Origin: Pseudoneurospora amorphoporcata
Taxonomy: Eukaryota > Ascomycota > Sordariomycetes > Sordariales > Sordariaceae
Direction: 5' to 3'
Assembly (NCBI GenBank): GCA_033297205.1
Contig: MU859076.1
Location: forward strand, 62,001-126,000
Length of the DNA: 64,000 nt
The translations under genes were made by a program, and so were the position numbers. Numbering within the stretch: position 1 is the stretch's first letter; each line of letters begins with the position of its first letter. Shown one piece after another: positions 23,765 through 35,023 of this stretch. The notes beneath the pieces were generated by a model. The model saw only the letters and a program-made list of their open reading frames with translations, was not told where the DNA came from and made no database searches.

Positions 23765-25228
23765 TTATTTCGTAAAGCATATAAAAAACATGCAGTTCAT
23801 ACGGTTGCTGATAGGATACAGCTCGCGTTCCTCTCCCTGCGTAACGGCCTATATTTTCGAGGTCAGTGTCCTCATTGAAAACCATGGGCTTCCAATATTA
23901 ATGGAGGGGAAAAAGGAAGAACCACATACATTAGGAGCAGGGCCAATCTCTTTATATAAAGCTTTCATGAAGTCTTGAACCCATGGAGTTTCCATCGCGC
24001 AATCCAGGTATCGTAGGTCTTCCACGTAGAAGAGAAGCTTTTGAAGTCGTGGTAGGGACATCAATGCCTCTCTCCGCTTGGAGTAATGATGGAAATGTTG
24101 CAGCCTTGGAGGTTTGTAGAGCAATGGATCAATGCCGTTTTGGTATGGAAATGGCGCGATCTTGATTGTCAGCGACTTCAGTTGTTTGAGAGTTGCCAGC
24201 CATTCTATGCTCTCGAGCTCAGCGTTGAGCATCTCTTCGTCAAAGATCGGTCCAAAACGCACTTGGACATGCTGAAGATAGTTCCTTAATAAAACCGATT
24301 TCTGTGCAACTTTCATGGTGAGGATGTGGTTTCTGATTTCTGGTCCTCGCCTTTTCCTCCAAGGTTCAGCCCAACATTGGATATGGAATTGACTCTTGGT
24401 AAAGTACTCCTGGTAGACGTGATTCCGGATTTCCTTGCAGGTGAAGCCCAATGTGTGGATTGCCTTCAGCTCGTCTTTCAAGTATTCGTCTCGCAGATGG
24501 TGAGTGTACCTTTTCCCATCCTGATCATAAGACTCCTTGTATTTGTCTGGCGTAGCGTCGACTGTCCAGGCATACCGGTAAACCATGAGCTTTATCTTGG
24601 CTGGCAAACACAGAAAACGAGATGATGGTTGTGCCAGGATCTCTTCTGTGGCGTCCTTGACTGAATCTGGATCGGCATATTCGTGACTTGACTTGAGCCG
24701 CTGTTGCTTCTTCTTTATGAGACGGTCGTATTCCTTGTCAAGCCTAGAGAGAGATGTCAGTGCGCGGCCATTTCAAGTAGGGCAGGTGAGGATGACGTAC
24801 AGCTCGAGAAGGAGGGCGTCTCGTTCTGGGTCTCCAGTGAGCTTGACATTGTAGATACTGCGAAAGAAGTCAGTTACTTGGTCCTCTTCGGGTCTTTGTG
24901 GGGATACTTACTCAATCTCGGACTCTTGCTCTTGGCGACGGCTCTTATCGGGGGGAGTTGTTGGGGCCTGTCGACTTGATGCGGAGGGAGTTGTTGAGTC
25001 CTCCAAGACTTGGCCGCCGGTGGAAGACATGGCGGTGTCTGGTTCTCGGGACCTTACCGGCAGAGAGGTTTCTAGCGACTCGGACTCGGACTTCTTGTGC
25101 TTCCTGGGGGCATCTTCGATATCGACGGCTGGGACCTCTTTGGCCTCTTCTCTAGAGCGCTTCTTGTCCTTCTTGTGCTTGTTCTCCGACTTGGCGGGTG
25201 ATGGCGAGTCGACTACTGATTGCGACAT
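23765..25228 (-). CDS. array locus B: F-box/2EXR-like family protein with lysine-rich N terminus
   Basis: Four exons (25228-24912, 24857-24801, 24743-23930, 23848-23765) join in phase to 423 residues. The N terminus is basic and probably nuclear-targeting (KHKKDKKRSREE, RKHKKSE). A charged helical linker (LDKEYDRLIKKKQQRLK) follows. The family module has RFLCLPAKIKLMVYRYAWTVD, then IHTLGFTCKEIRNHVYQEYFTKSQF, LLRNYLQHVQVRFGP, LKQLKSLTIKIAPF, LPRLQKLLFYVEDL and WVQDFMKALYKEI. The last exon has the right position, phase and length (27 codons plus stop), but its tail motif is poorly conserved (PISNRMNC where relatives have IxxHxG), so it may have decayed or be mis-modelled. The alternative is read-through to a stop at 23849. 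I chose the MSQSVVDS start for its CACCATG context; an in-frame ATG lies 18 bases upstream. Confidence 0.7.
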
Positions 25229-26137
25229 GGTGGGCGGCAATACCATCGGAGGTAGCGTAGGTACGTAGAGAGAGGCGGTGGTACCTGAAAATAAGCAAAC
25301 AAGCAAACTGGCGAAACAGTACTGCCCTAAGTTTGAAGATCCAAGATGAGTGAGTGTGTATGATGAAGCTGAAAAGAAAAGCGACATACGAAAACGAGCT
25401 TGGATCTGCAGCAGTAATGGAAGAGGAGTGCATGCATGACGGGAGTCGGGGAAGGCAAGCCCAACTTGGGAGTCAAAGGGCACTTCCACTTCCAGGCAAT
25501 AACAACAGGATCCACAAACAAAGCCTGCATATTCTGGGAAAGTTGGAGAAAGAGCGGTTGAGGCAGCATACTTTCCTTACCTTCCACTTGAACGTCAGAT
25601 GCTGGTCTTCAGAAACGCAATTTCACTTCATTGTACCTGCTTCAACTCAGGGGCAACTACTGAGATTATCCCGGACACGGCACCTTGTTTGGAAAGCGCC
25701 TTTCCATACATGCAAGTGGGTAGAGAGATTGACGATCGAAGCAAGAGCAAAGCAATTACGCATGATGTCCGACATTTCACAAAAGGCAAAAGGAACCAGG
25801 TTTTGTTTTTTTCTTGTTTCTTTCTTATTTTTGGATACCTCTATCTTTTTAGTCTAGGCCACTTGCATCTGTATGTCCTTTCCGCCAAGTACTTGTCGTG
25901 ATTCTGATCGAATACTGGACATCCAGCCAAGGCAGTTTGTTGCTCCTTCTCATAACACGAGGCTCAAGGAACCATGAATGAACTCTCCGCGCGAGGACTT
26001 CCGACACTTCCACTTGCAGTCCAACCTTGACTTCAAGGCCGAGGTTTGACAGTGGGCATCTTGGTAGATACTACCATAGATAGTTGTCGAGAGAGCAACG
26101 CAGTACGCTTGCCCCATGGCGAAGAAGATGACTTAGT
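25229..26137. other. array spacer between B and C
   Basis: This is the upstream region of B and downstream region of C. Open frames here (for example 25354-25857, +) have no domain and are not conserved with the family. Nothing else is seen. Confidence 0.45.
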
Positions 26138-27298
26138 TCAGATCTGGTAGGAGCAAGGAGGCCAGCCATAATCCTCGTGGACGCCGATGTGCTGGTCGAA
26201 CTTGTAGCTTCGCTGCTCCTTTTCCTGTTTCAAAAAAAAATTCTATGGGAAGCGATACGCTGAATCAAAGAAAGAAGTGATGATATTGTGATGATGACGA
26301 AAGAAAGCGCTACGGGAAGAGAAAGGAAGAAGGACAAAATACTGGTGTGGTCTGGAAGTGAAAGTGGGCCAAGTGCCAGCCAACCTTACCAGGTGGCGGC
26401 GGCCCAACAAATTCTCAGTTCGTCAACCACCATCAGGCATATTACCATGGAGTTCGTGAAGGGCAAAACAACATACCTCAGAAGCGGCAGGCGCGAGCTT
26501 CTCAAACTCCTCCTTGACTACCTCGAGCTGCGGGATATCCTCCAAGATACGGTCTGTCGTTGCGTTGTTGATGCTTTCCGCACGAACGTACCATCTGGTA
26601 ACCACTTTCTCCAACCTCGGCAGAGTCCGAATGAGACGCAGAATAGGTTCCACATACAGCCGTGCGTATTGAGAGGCTCACACTGCAATCGCAGTGGCAC
26701 CCTGGCTGTGTCCCGGTGCGAGATCCCGGCCTAGATCGCTGAGGTCGAAGACGACCTCCAACGTCTTCAACGACTTGAAGCTTGCAAGCAACATCATGGT
26801 GTTCTCGCCCCGCGTTGGTGCCCTGTTTATTCTAGTCATTGGATCGTTGTTGAATGATACAGACTTACGGTCCAACACGAGACACACGTGTTGGAGGTGT
26901 TCTCTCAGGAGCTTGGAACTTTCGATGATGATTCTCGAGCCGCAGGAGTCGCGCCTCTCTCTGACGGTAGAAGGCCAGTTGGTGGATAGGTAGGCCTGGG
27001 TGTGAGAAAAGAACTCGGTGTAAACGCGGTCTTGCATTGTGCGGCAGACGGCGCCCATTGCGCTGATTGTCGATAGCTGTTCCTGCAGCAGAAAAGAGTG
27101 TTGACCGCCGCACAGAAAGGCCCTGATATCCCTTTGATGGCTTTTGCCTCGCAGATATGGAGCGAACGTCCAGGCATGTCGGTAGATTTGGAGCTGAATC
27201 TCCACCGGGAGCGCGAGAAGCAGGGACACTTGGATTGCGGCTTGGGAGGACATTGCTATGTCCGTGGCCATGCTTCTGGTAGCGCACTCGTCGTTCAT
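26138..27298 (-). pseudogene. array locus C: family member with an in-frame stop
   Basis: Two exons (27298-26477 and 26224-26138) join in phase over 302 codons, but codon 207 (26680-26678) is TGA. The reading frame resumes in the same frame on both sides. Family motifs are otherwise intact: LLALPVEIQLQIYRHAWTF, MGAVCRTMQDRVYTEFFSHTQAYL, LLREHLQHVCLVLD and FKSLKTLEVVFDL before the stop, and IRTLPRLEKVV after it. The last exon encodes KFDQHIGVHEDYGWPPCSYQI, 28 codons plus stop. I saw no intron with acceptable splice sites that would remove the TGA without deleting the conserved LPRLEK segment. The start MNDECATR aligns with MSDEGVT of locus D. A sequencing error is possible. Confidence 0.65.
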
Positions 27299-28033
27299 GG
27301 TTAAGGGTGTGTACAGGACTCGCATGTGTCCAATGCCTGGGCCGCCCTGGAATAGAATTTTGACCCGGAGCTGGGTCTAGGAAATGTCTGTGGGTGGGGA
27401 GTCAGAACGCTAGGAGGCAATTGAAATACAAGTGAAGGGAACAGATTGCTAAGAATAAGAGAGAACTCTCTGCCCGGGGCCCCCGCCGTTGTCTCCGCGT
27501 TCAACTGTGTTGCCGCGCAAAACCCACACCCAGGTGCCGGAATGTTAACTGGCTTCCCTTTCGCCACGGCAAAAGTGCCCCTTTGGAACTTGGTTGTAAG
27601 GTGGATGGGCATATGTCTAACAGATCTCTTGAACCGAGTAAAGTTGGGATGAAAGCACGACATATACAGCCAACGACGAAACTTCCACCCGCTGTATCTA
27701 ATGCGGGTATAACGAGATCTCCATTTGCGTACCTCTATCAAGTGATCCAAATCATTCATTACTTCACGCCCGCCATTTACCGAATCTGAATTGTAGGTCC
27801 GCGGTAACCACCAGGCGATCTTCGTGATCAAGGATCAGAACCACAGGTGTTGGATTGCACCTCTTGAGTCCTTAACACAACGTGAAGAAACTTCGGTTGG
27901 ATGAAAGGTGTTACTCCGAATCGCGAAGATATCCAGATACTCCTTTCATCAAAAGTTTATCGGAAACAGGCTCACTGACAGAACACAACAGAAGTGGAAG
28001 CGTTCGTTTTGGTGAGGGGAATAAATAGCGGGC

Positions 28034-29018
28034 TCAGATCTTGTAGGAACACGGCCAGTCGGGATAGGTAAGGCCGATATGATTTGTGAATTTGAAGCAG
28101 CGCTGCTCAGCATCCTGTCCGTTGGTTAATACTCACATCAAGAACCGTTCGCAATAAACTCTAGTAGTGGTGAAAAGGAATGACAGGAGGAAAACCTACC
28201 TCGGACACAATAGTGTTCTCTAAAAACGCCTGTCTGAATTCCTGGAACCATGGGACCTCCTCCCATGAAATAGCCTCTTCTTGGCTGTGGGGATGACACC
28301 ACTCGAGTCTTAACACCAGCTTCTCCAGGCGCGGTAGACTCCGAATCACCGGTTTTGCCGACTCAAGACCCTGATGGCCCTTTTCCCAGAAAAGTCCACT
28401 TCTCGATGCCAGGTCTTGCCGCTGTTCGAACACGACTTCCAGCGTCTTCAGCTTCTGTAGGTTCAACAACCACCTAAACGTGGACATTAATTTGTCGTCC
28501 TTTGCGTGTTTCCAATGAAAGAGTCTCAGGCTACCAGGGGTAGTACAATACAAGTCATTTATCACAATACATGCATGTCGAACATGCTCCCGAACGAAGA
28601 CCGATTTTTCTACTACCTGTCTGACGTCATTGTTGACCGCGCTCGAGGTGAGGGAATTTACGCGTTCAGGAGGACCAATGTTAGATTGTAAAACCGCCTG
28701 AGTACGAGAAAAATATTCTGCGTAAACGACTTCCCTCATGTGGCGGCAGACAGCGCCCATGATGCAAACTGTCGAGAGCTGCTCTTTGAGTTTCTTGCTG
28801 ATTTCACGCTGGAATATCTCGATCCTCATACGGTTCATATGGGTAAGGGGGGCGGCGTCGGAATATTTGAGGCGACCTCTTATGGTCCGTATTTCTAATG
28901 GTCCGGTCATCCACGCAAAGCGGTAGATTTGTAGCTGGATCTCCACTGGCAGAAGAAAGAGTTGAAACGGTCGGTACGATCCGGTGTCTAAGCCGCAGGT
29001 GACACCCTCATCACTCAT
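28034..29018 (-). CDS. array locus D: F-box/2EXR-like family protein
   Basis: Exon 1 (29018-28200) and a last exon (28114-28034) join in phase to 299 residues, with a GTAGGT donor. The module begins FQLFLLPVEIQLQIYRFAWMTGP. It continues with the ICRxxR-type segment MGAVCRHMREVVYAEYFSRTQ, VREHVRHACIVIND, the LRR-like LQKLKTLEVVFEQ, SLPRLEKLVLRLEW and PWFQEFRQAFLEN. The 26-codon tail ends KFTNHIGLTYPDWPCSYKI. It is closest to C by eye, sharing PVEIQLQIYR and the tail ending CSYxI. The frame is open for 34 more codons upstream, starting MVVAFHFTLHVMACVS. That would look like a hydrophobic leader, but the shorter start aligns with C and is preferred. No function can be assigned. Confidence 0.78.
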
Positions 29019-30260
29019 GGTGGTGGCAGGGGAAAGGATTGAGGAGGAGGGGTTCGGCTCAACGGCGATTTGGCTGACGCAAGCCATGACGTGAAGTGTG
29101 AAGTGGAAGGCGACGACCATGAACTGCGGATAAAGCGTTAGGACGTTTGTTTGCTGATGGGGTGTTGGCGCGAATACTCACCTAGGTACCCGACTTGCTG
29201 ACCTGTCCGAATGGCAAAGAAGTAGGTGCAAGGCTTGTTGTCCGGCATATAGCAGTAGGAGCGCCGTGTTTTATAGGATTGTCATATACTTGGCTGGATT
29301 GGAGATATCACCAAGAGGAGCTTGATCGTAGAGGGGAGCTGGAAAGGAAATCCAGGGCAATGGAGGGGGAAAATGCACAGACCTGGCTGGATGAAAGAAT
29401 TGCCGGATACGGTACCTTCTACCCAAGGTACTCTCGAGATCATTCGTCCAAACGGATCATCAATGCACTGCAGTTCACGTGCAGTACAATTCCGACAGCG
29501 TGCATGGCAGCGCCCAGAAGCAGTCCAAGTGGAAGCATGTTTGAGTTTCTGAGACAAAGTGAAAAGGCGGGTCAAGGAAACAAACAAAGAAAGGAACATG
29601 CGAGAAGACACTGTGTGTTGTTTGTTGTATAGACCGCCAGCCATCTTGCGACAGCGGTGTTTGGTCATCACTGAGTGGTGATACGTGGATATGGGGCACG
29701 ACGGGATGGATGGCTGAATCTGGATTTTCCTGATGATGTCAAGATTTTGGGCAATGCCATGTCTACCCAACGAAAGTCAGGAAGGACGTGACTGCCAAAA
29801 GTCCAGAATGCCAAGGTAGCTATGCGACGAAGAGGAGGTAGGTACGATGGGGATGTCCTGCACGAAACCACTTCCTCTTTCCTCCACCACTTGCCAAGCA
29901 AAATTGCACCCACCACTTCCAGGACACTCCTTCCATATGACTTCCCCCAAAACACCATCACTCACACATTGGCAGCATTCTAGATATTTGTGGCCCAATT
30001 TTATTTTTCTACTAGTCTACGGCCACTTCCCATAATTCCATCGCTTAAAAGCACTTTTCTTGAATCCTTTTGAGGTATATCACCATCGTCTTTTCCTCCG
30101 CCCTTGTGCGTACGGTACCTTCCATTCCTCGATGAACTCACTTCAATGAGAGCTTCCAATAACCAGATATGTGATGTACCTGATATGAAAGCAATCAAGC
30201 CGACGATGAGCTCATAAATGGCTAGGTACGCCGAGGGTCGCGACGCCAGCAATGTGGCGC
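29019..30260. other. array spacer between D and E
   Basis: I see no coding sequence with family motifs or known domains. The region contains the D promoter and the E 3' flank. Confidence 0.45.
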
Positions 30261-31216
30261 CTAGAGCCTGTAGACCAGTGATTTGGCCCACCAGGGGTTG
30301 AGGCAGCCGAGATGCTGTTCGATGATTTGACGGGGGGGCTCTGCATCCTGTTTTTGATGCGTGTTGTTAGCATCTGGAAAGAGGCGTTTGCCCTAGAAAG
30401 AAAGTGCATGCTTGATGATTCAAGACAGAAAGAACACTTCAAACTTACATCCTTCGCAACCTCCTCCACCAACTCACGGAACCAGTCAACATCGCTCCAC
30501 ATACCAACCAGCTCCGGTCTCTCCGCCTCGAACGTCACGAAAGGCTTCTCAAACCGAAGATTACGTCTCGCCAAATAAACAGCCAGCCGGCGCAACGCAT
30601 TAACCCCATGCGCACCGTTCCTGTTCTCCAAGTCCGGCTCGCCAGCAATAACGATCTTCAACGTCTTCAGCTGCGGCAAGCCCTCCAGCCACTTGAAGGT
30701 CGAGAGCCGATGCTCGGCATTCTCGGGCCAGTGCAGGCTGACGTGCTGCAAGTGGCGCCAGAGCAGCCACGAGCTCTTCATCTTGGCCATGACCTGTGTG
30801 TTGTGCGGAGTGTAGCCCTGCTGCTGCGTGTTCCAGCGGAAATAGGCCTGGGTGCGGTGGAAGAACGCGGCGTAGGCTTCGTGCCTCATCTGGCGAGAGA
30901 TGGCGCCCAGCTTGGCCACGATGGAGAGCTGCTCGTTCACGTAGGCGATGCGAAGCTGGCCGTTTCTCTCGGCTGCGTAGCGACCGCGGATCATGATGGT
31001 GTGGCGCGCGGGGTCGACGGTCCACGCCATGCGGTAGATCATGAACCTAATCTCGGGCGGCAATTTGAAGAACGGGAGCTTCTTGGGTGCGGTGGGTTTG
31101 TTGATGGGCTGGAACTCTAAGGCATATGCGTCAGATGACAAGTTGGCCTCTTGGTGGGATGTGCCATCGTTAGCCACCTTCAGGGGTATATCGGGGGGCT
31201 TCTCAGAAGACGACAT
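30261..31216 (-). CDS. array locus E: F-box/2EXR-like family protein
   Basis: Exon 1 (31216-30449) and a last exon (30347-30261) join in phase to 284 residues, with a GTAAGT donor and CAG acceptor. After a short variable N terminus come KLPFFKLPPEIRFMIYRMAW, then VAKLGAISRQMRHEAYAAFF with HRTQAYFRW, LLWRHLQHVSLHWPE, LEGLPQLKTLKIVIAGEPD and DVDWFRELVEEVAKD. The last exon encodes 28 residues including RQIIEQHLGCLNPWWAKS, the clearest form of the shared tail motif. Third-codon positions are more GC-rich than in neighbouring copies, consistent with an intact expressed gene. The start MSSSEKPPD matches the MSSS start of G. The frame continues open upstream, so a longer N terminus cannot be excluded. 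Confidence 0.8.
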
Positions 31217-31814
31217 GATGGAAGTGACAACTGAAATTAGAATGTTAGCATGTACAGCTTCTTCTGAAATCGTGGTGGCCTCAGACCTTTGATCAAGTTC
31301 CACGTTGCCTCTTTCTTTGGCCTGGGATGCCGAACCGAGGAAGTGGAAGACGAAGATGCGGCACTCATTTATGTACGCGAGGGAGCGAGCACAGAGGTTT
31401 CTTTTTTTTGGGCCGTGTTCATTCACGAGGAGGCTTCTCTTCACGGTCCCGGGACAGGTTCAGGCTCTAGGGCCTGTCTCCGGACTCTTCAGAGGATCAG
31501 GGCAAAAACCCCGTCCTTCCCATCTAGCCTTCCATTTCGGGATTGCCCTTTTCTTCCTCGCCTCTTGTTTTTAGTCCAGGTTAGCCGGTTAGGGCAGGGC
31601 AGCACAGTCTTTGCACGTCATAGGGTACCTGCCCAACCTTTACTACGCTGTGACAACCGGGCAATGCAAAAGAGAGCAAAAGCGGTTGTAGAATGTCGGA
31701 AATTGACTAAAAGGAGGCATTGCAAATCCATAGCTGGAGGCAGCACAAAGTAGAAGACGTAAAGAGGATATCTCTGGGATACCAACTCCAATTCATCTTA
31801 CACTACGCCCTCCT
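31217..31814. other. spacer between X and E
   Basis: No gene is supported. It is the upstream region of E and the downstream flank of fragment X. Confidence 0.4.
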
Positions 31815-32480
31815 TTAAGAGCAGAAAGAATCGAGGTGCTGTTTGATGCGCTGTGACGGCATTTGAGTGTTCTAAATCATTGTGTGCCAGCCTGGTGCCC
31901 TCGACTTACTGGAAGCAAAAGCTCTTCCAGCTCAGGGCCTAACTAAAGTAGACAACATGTGGTTTGGGCGTCTACATACCTCAGATACCTGAGAAAAACC
32001 TTCTATCGCCCTTTGAAACTGTTCAGGCCCCTCGGTGTCACTCCAGACGTCGTTAATGTTTGAGTCACCATAGCCAACCAAACCATAACCTTCTCCAGCC
32101 ACTGCCGCAGAACTCCCTTGTCCTGAAGCGTGTCAATTCAAACACATGTCCTCCGACTCCCAAAGATGGGCACCAGCAAATCTGTAAAAGCGACAACCGT
32201 AAAAATCTGAACAAACCGTACACGCGTGTCTGTATAACAACAGCCGACGTCAGACTTGGGTAGACCGGCTAGCCCCCCTGTAATGCTCTGAACGCGGAAT
32301 AACTTTCTTGTATGCGACGAAACTCCTAGGTCTGGGGTCGAGAGCAATATTGTAATCGAGCAAATAAGATCGTGATCCGAAATAAATCCGAACATGTACC
32401 GGATTTGTTCGCAAAAGTCTGCCCAAAAGCAGAGTATCAGCATCTGTCCAGGCGTGAATGTGGAAAGGGACAATGGGCAC
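31815..32480 (-). pseudogene. array locus X: truncated, frameshifted family fragment
   Basis: This is a decayed paralogue between E and F with no recognisable F-box-like start. Three pieces in different frames match the family in order. Near 32.4 kb, LLRTNPVHVRIYFG resembles LLRNYLQHVQVRFGP of B. Near 32.1 kb, LRQWLEKVMVW resembles LRGLEKVTIKF of F. At about 32.05-31.98 kb, DVWSDTEGPEQFQRAIEGF ends in SE|GTATGT exactly where the other copies have their last intron donor. A tail exon (31871-31815) with a TTTAG acceptor encodes NTQMPSQRIKQHLDSFCS and a stop, matching the NQSRRPQRITVHLG tail of G. The Gly of the HxG motif is replaced by Asp and the exon is short. The frame breaks are seen directly; assignment to the family is by eye. 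Confidence 0.6.
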
Positions 32481-32535
32481 TTACTTCGGTGGTCCAGTCA
32501 TGCTATGACTGGATCCTGGAGGACTTTATCCTCAT

Positions 32536-33357
32536 CTAGCGAGGCTTGAGGCATCCGATGCGCTCCTTAATGACCTGGCAGGGAGGTGTGGCGCCCTAGA
32601 TAAGCTTTTTAGACTCCGTGGTACACTACTTCCAACTTCCTGTGGGAAACAACTAGGGGAAAGAATGAACTGATGAAATACCTCGGGCAGAGTCACAAAA
32701 CTCTCGATCTTTCTCTTGAATTTGAGGAACCACGCGTTGACGTTCAACGCCTCCATACAACGTTCTGCATCGCTCTGCGAAAGATCAGACAAGTCAAACT
32801 TGATCGTCACCTTTTCTAGTCCGCGTAGATTCTCCAAGAGCGTAGACATCTGCTTTGATTGATAATCCCCAAACCACCCCCAACCTGAGCCGCCTGTAAC
32901 AACAACTTCAAGCGTTCGGAGCTGCTTAAGAATTTGCAGCCAGCAGAACGCTTCCGTCGTTGACACGTCACTCCAGTCGAAGAATACATCACCGTGCCAA
33001 TAGAAGCTCGCATGTCTGAGGTGGGTTAGGAGTAAGGGGGAGCTTAAAATGAGTTTTTTTGGCAATAGGGTACTCATAGTAACAGGAAGACCTAGGGTCA
33101 TTGAATTCCCAACGTAGACAAGCTTGTGCGTGGTGGAAATATTCGTCAAAAGCTTCGGTTTTTATCTGCTGGCAGATGGCGCCCAACTTCCCAATCGCTG
33201 GAAGCTGTTGTTTCACGTAGCAAGACTCCAGTTGGCCAGTTCCCGGGATTGTGTATATCTCGGGATTAACCTTCCAAGCGTGGCGGTAGATCATGAGCCT
33301 GATCTCGAGAGGAAGACGGAACAGCAGAGGCTTGGAGGCTTGGTGAGAGGCAGGCAT
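32536..33357 (-). pseudogene. array locus F: family member with a homopolymer frameshift
   Basis: Exon 1 runs 33357-32682 and the tail exon 32595-32536. The first part reads LLFRLPLEIRLMIYRHAW, IGKLGAICQQIKTEAFDEYFHH and YYEYPIAKK. A run of seven A (33060-33054 on the coding strand) then shifts the frame by one. With one A fewer it would continue KLILSSPLLLTHLRHASFYWH, matching the KEIILSSPLLRPQVRHVSF of G. It continues LKQLRTLEVVV, LRGLEKVTIKF and NAWFLKFKRKIESF. The tail exon encodes GATPPCQVIKERIGCLKPR and a TAG stop, aligning with DAEPPRQIIEQHLGCLNPWW of E but ending at the second Trp position. The downstream frame is otherwise open, so the frameshift is recent or a sequencing error. Confidence 0.65.
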
Positions 33358-34001
33358 GGTGATGGGTTTCTGAGAGGTTGACGTTCGGCGAGTAGACTTA
33401 TACTGGCTGACTGCGTCACGTTGTTAGCAGTCAGTCACCATTCAGATCACTTTGGGGTCAATACCAGATATCAAGCTTCGCGATGAATGGCGCCCATAAT
33501 CTGGATGTGCTCGAATGATGCCGTCAGAGAGAGAGGTAGTGGTGATGATGGTCAGTATGTTCGAAAGTGGTTGGTGGGCGTGATGGAGGAGTGAAAATGA
33601 AAAGTTCGCAGAGGTTGCTAGGTACAGGAAGCAGGAACGGCGAGTAGGGGAATCGACAAGGGAAGTGTACTGGGGACGCGGTGGTTCGAGCGAGAAAGGA
33701 GGGGTCTCGAACGCAAACCAAACGCGAAGGACATCAGATGAAGGTAACGTAAGTCTTGAAACTAACCACGCACTCCATTCGTAATATATTGAGCAAAAAA
33801 ATGAGTTCAATTCGTTTGATACGGCGAGTTCAGAATTCGGACCTTATCAGCGCAATGATCTGAGAACCCAAAGGTCCAAAATGTATAAACCCAAAAAATG
33901 TACGCTGTGGTCTGTGAAGTGTTAGTGGCCGTCAATACACAGATGTGACAATGGGTCAAATGGGGATTACATGCCTATTTGTATGATGCAAAATACTGCC
34001 A

Positions 34002-35023
34002 TCAAATTTCGCCGGACCTCAAATGCTGCCATTCAGGCCTGAAACAACCAAGATGTACCGTGATTCTTTGAGGGCGCCGACTTTGGTTCTGTGTCCAGCT
34101 GTTAGCTTGCGCAAGAACTTTGCTAGACATTGCTCTCTTCAGGGCGGGTTTTCAGCAAATGTAGAGTGCAAATAGGAAAAAGAAGAAGATACCTCGGGTG
34201 ATGTCACGAGCTGCCCAGCAAGGTTCGTGAATTTTTGCCAGCAGCAATCCTGTTTCCATTGCTCCATCGTTTCCGGTTCCAGTTCGTGCTTGATGGTGAC
34301 CTTCTCAAGTCCGCTCAAATTCTCTAAAATCATATGTACCCAATCGGTATACAATGGAAACCGACCATCGAAAGTGTTAGTATCACATCCCGGCTCCGAG
34401 TTAACGAGTTCTACCGTCCTGAGCTGTTTGAGACATTGTAGCCAAAGCAACACTTCCATGGGCGATACTAGTTTTCCGGCACGATTCTCTCCGGGACCAT
34501 TCCAGAACCCGAAGTCGGTCCAGTCGAAGCTCACGTGTCTCACTTGAGGCCGGAGCAAGGGCGAGCTCAGAATAATCTCCTTGTCACGAGTGTGCCACGG
34601 GCACTTGTTCAAACTTTGAAATGCCTCCCAGCGAAAATAGCCTTGAGCTTGCTTGAAGTATTCTTCAAAAGCCTCGTGCCTTATCAGTCGACAGATGGCG
34701 CCTAACTTCCAGATCGCCATGATCTGCTGCCTTAAGCCGGGAGACACTGGTTTTCTGAAAGTGTGAATACTGGGAGAAGCTTCCTAAGCATAAGGATAGA
34801 TCATGAGCCTGATCTCAGCCGGGAGAACGAGCAGCCGAGAGTAGGAGGAGTCTCGGACCGGCGTTACCTTGCATCGAGGCCTGCTTGTTCCTGTACTCCT
34901 GTAATCTATCGTGGACAGGCCATGGCTAGGTGCTGGCGTCGTATCCGTCATGTCAATGGCATGGCGCTGCGATGGCTTAAGGACTCCTCGGGAGCAAAGG
35001 AGACAATGTGCCGAGGAAGACAT
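34002..35023 (-). pseudogene. array locus G: family member with TAG at the conserved Trp
   Basis: Exon 1 runs 35023-34193 and the tail exon 34088-34002, in phase. The N terminus reads LLVLPAEIRLMIYPYA and is followed directly by TAG, where six of the other array copies have Trp in the AW or VW pair. The same frame then continues for 185 codons to the splice donor: IWKLGAICRLIRHEAFEEYFKQAQGYFRW, ILSSPLLRPQVRHVSFDW, LKQLRTVELVNSE and LSGLEKVTIKHE. The tail exon has CTAAC branch and CAG acceptor sequences and encodes 28 residues including RITVHLGCFRPEWQHLRSG. There is no GT near the stop that would allow it to be spliced out. TGG to TAG by a single G-to-A change is the simplest explanation. Translation might restart downstream, but the F-box-like motif would be lost. 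Confidence 0.68.

Noticed and set aside
26478..26700. Intron removing the TGA in locus C
   Set aside because: Available GT donors (GTGAGC near the stop) would need an acceptor that deletes the conserved LPRLEK segment, and they lack a branch site.
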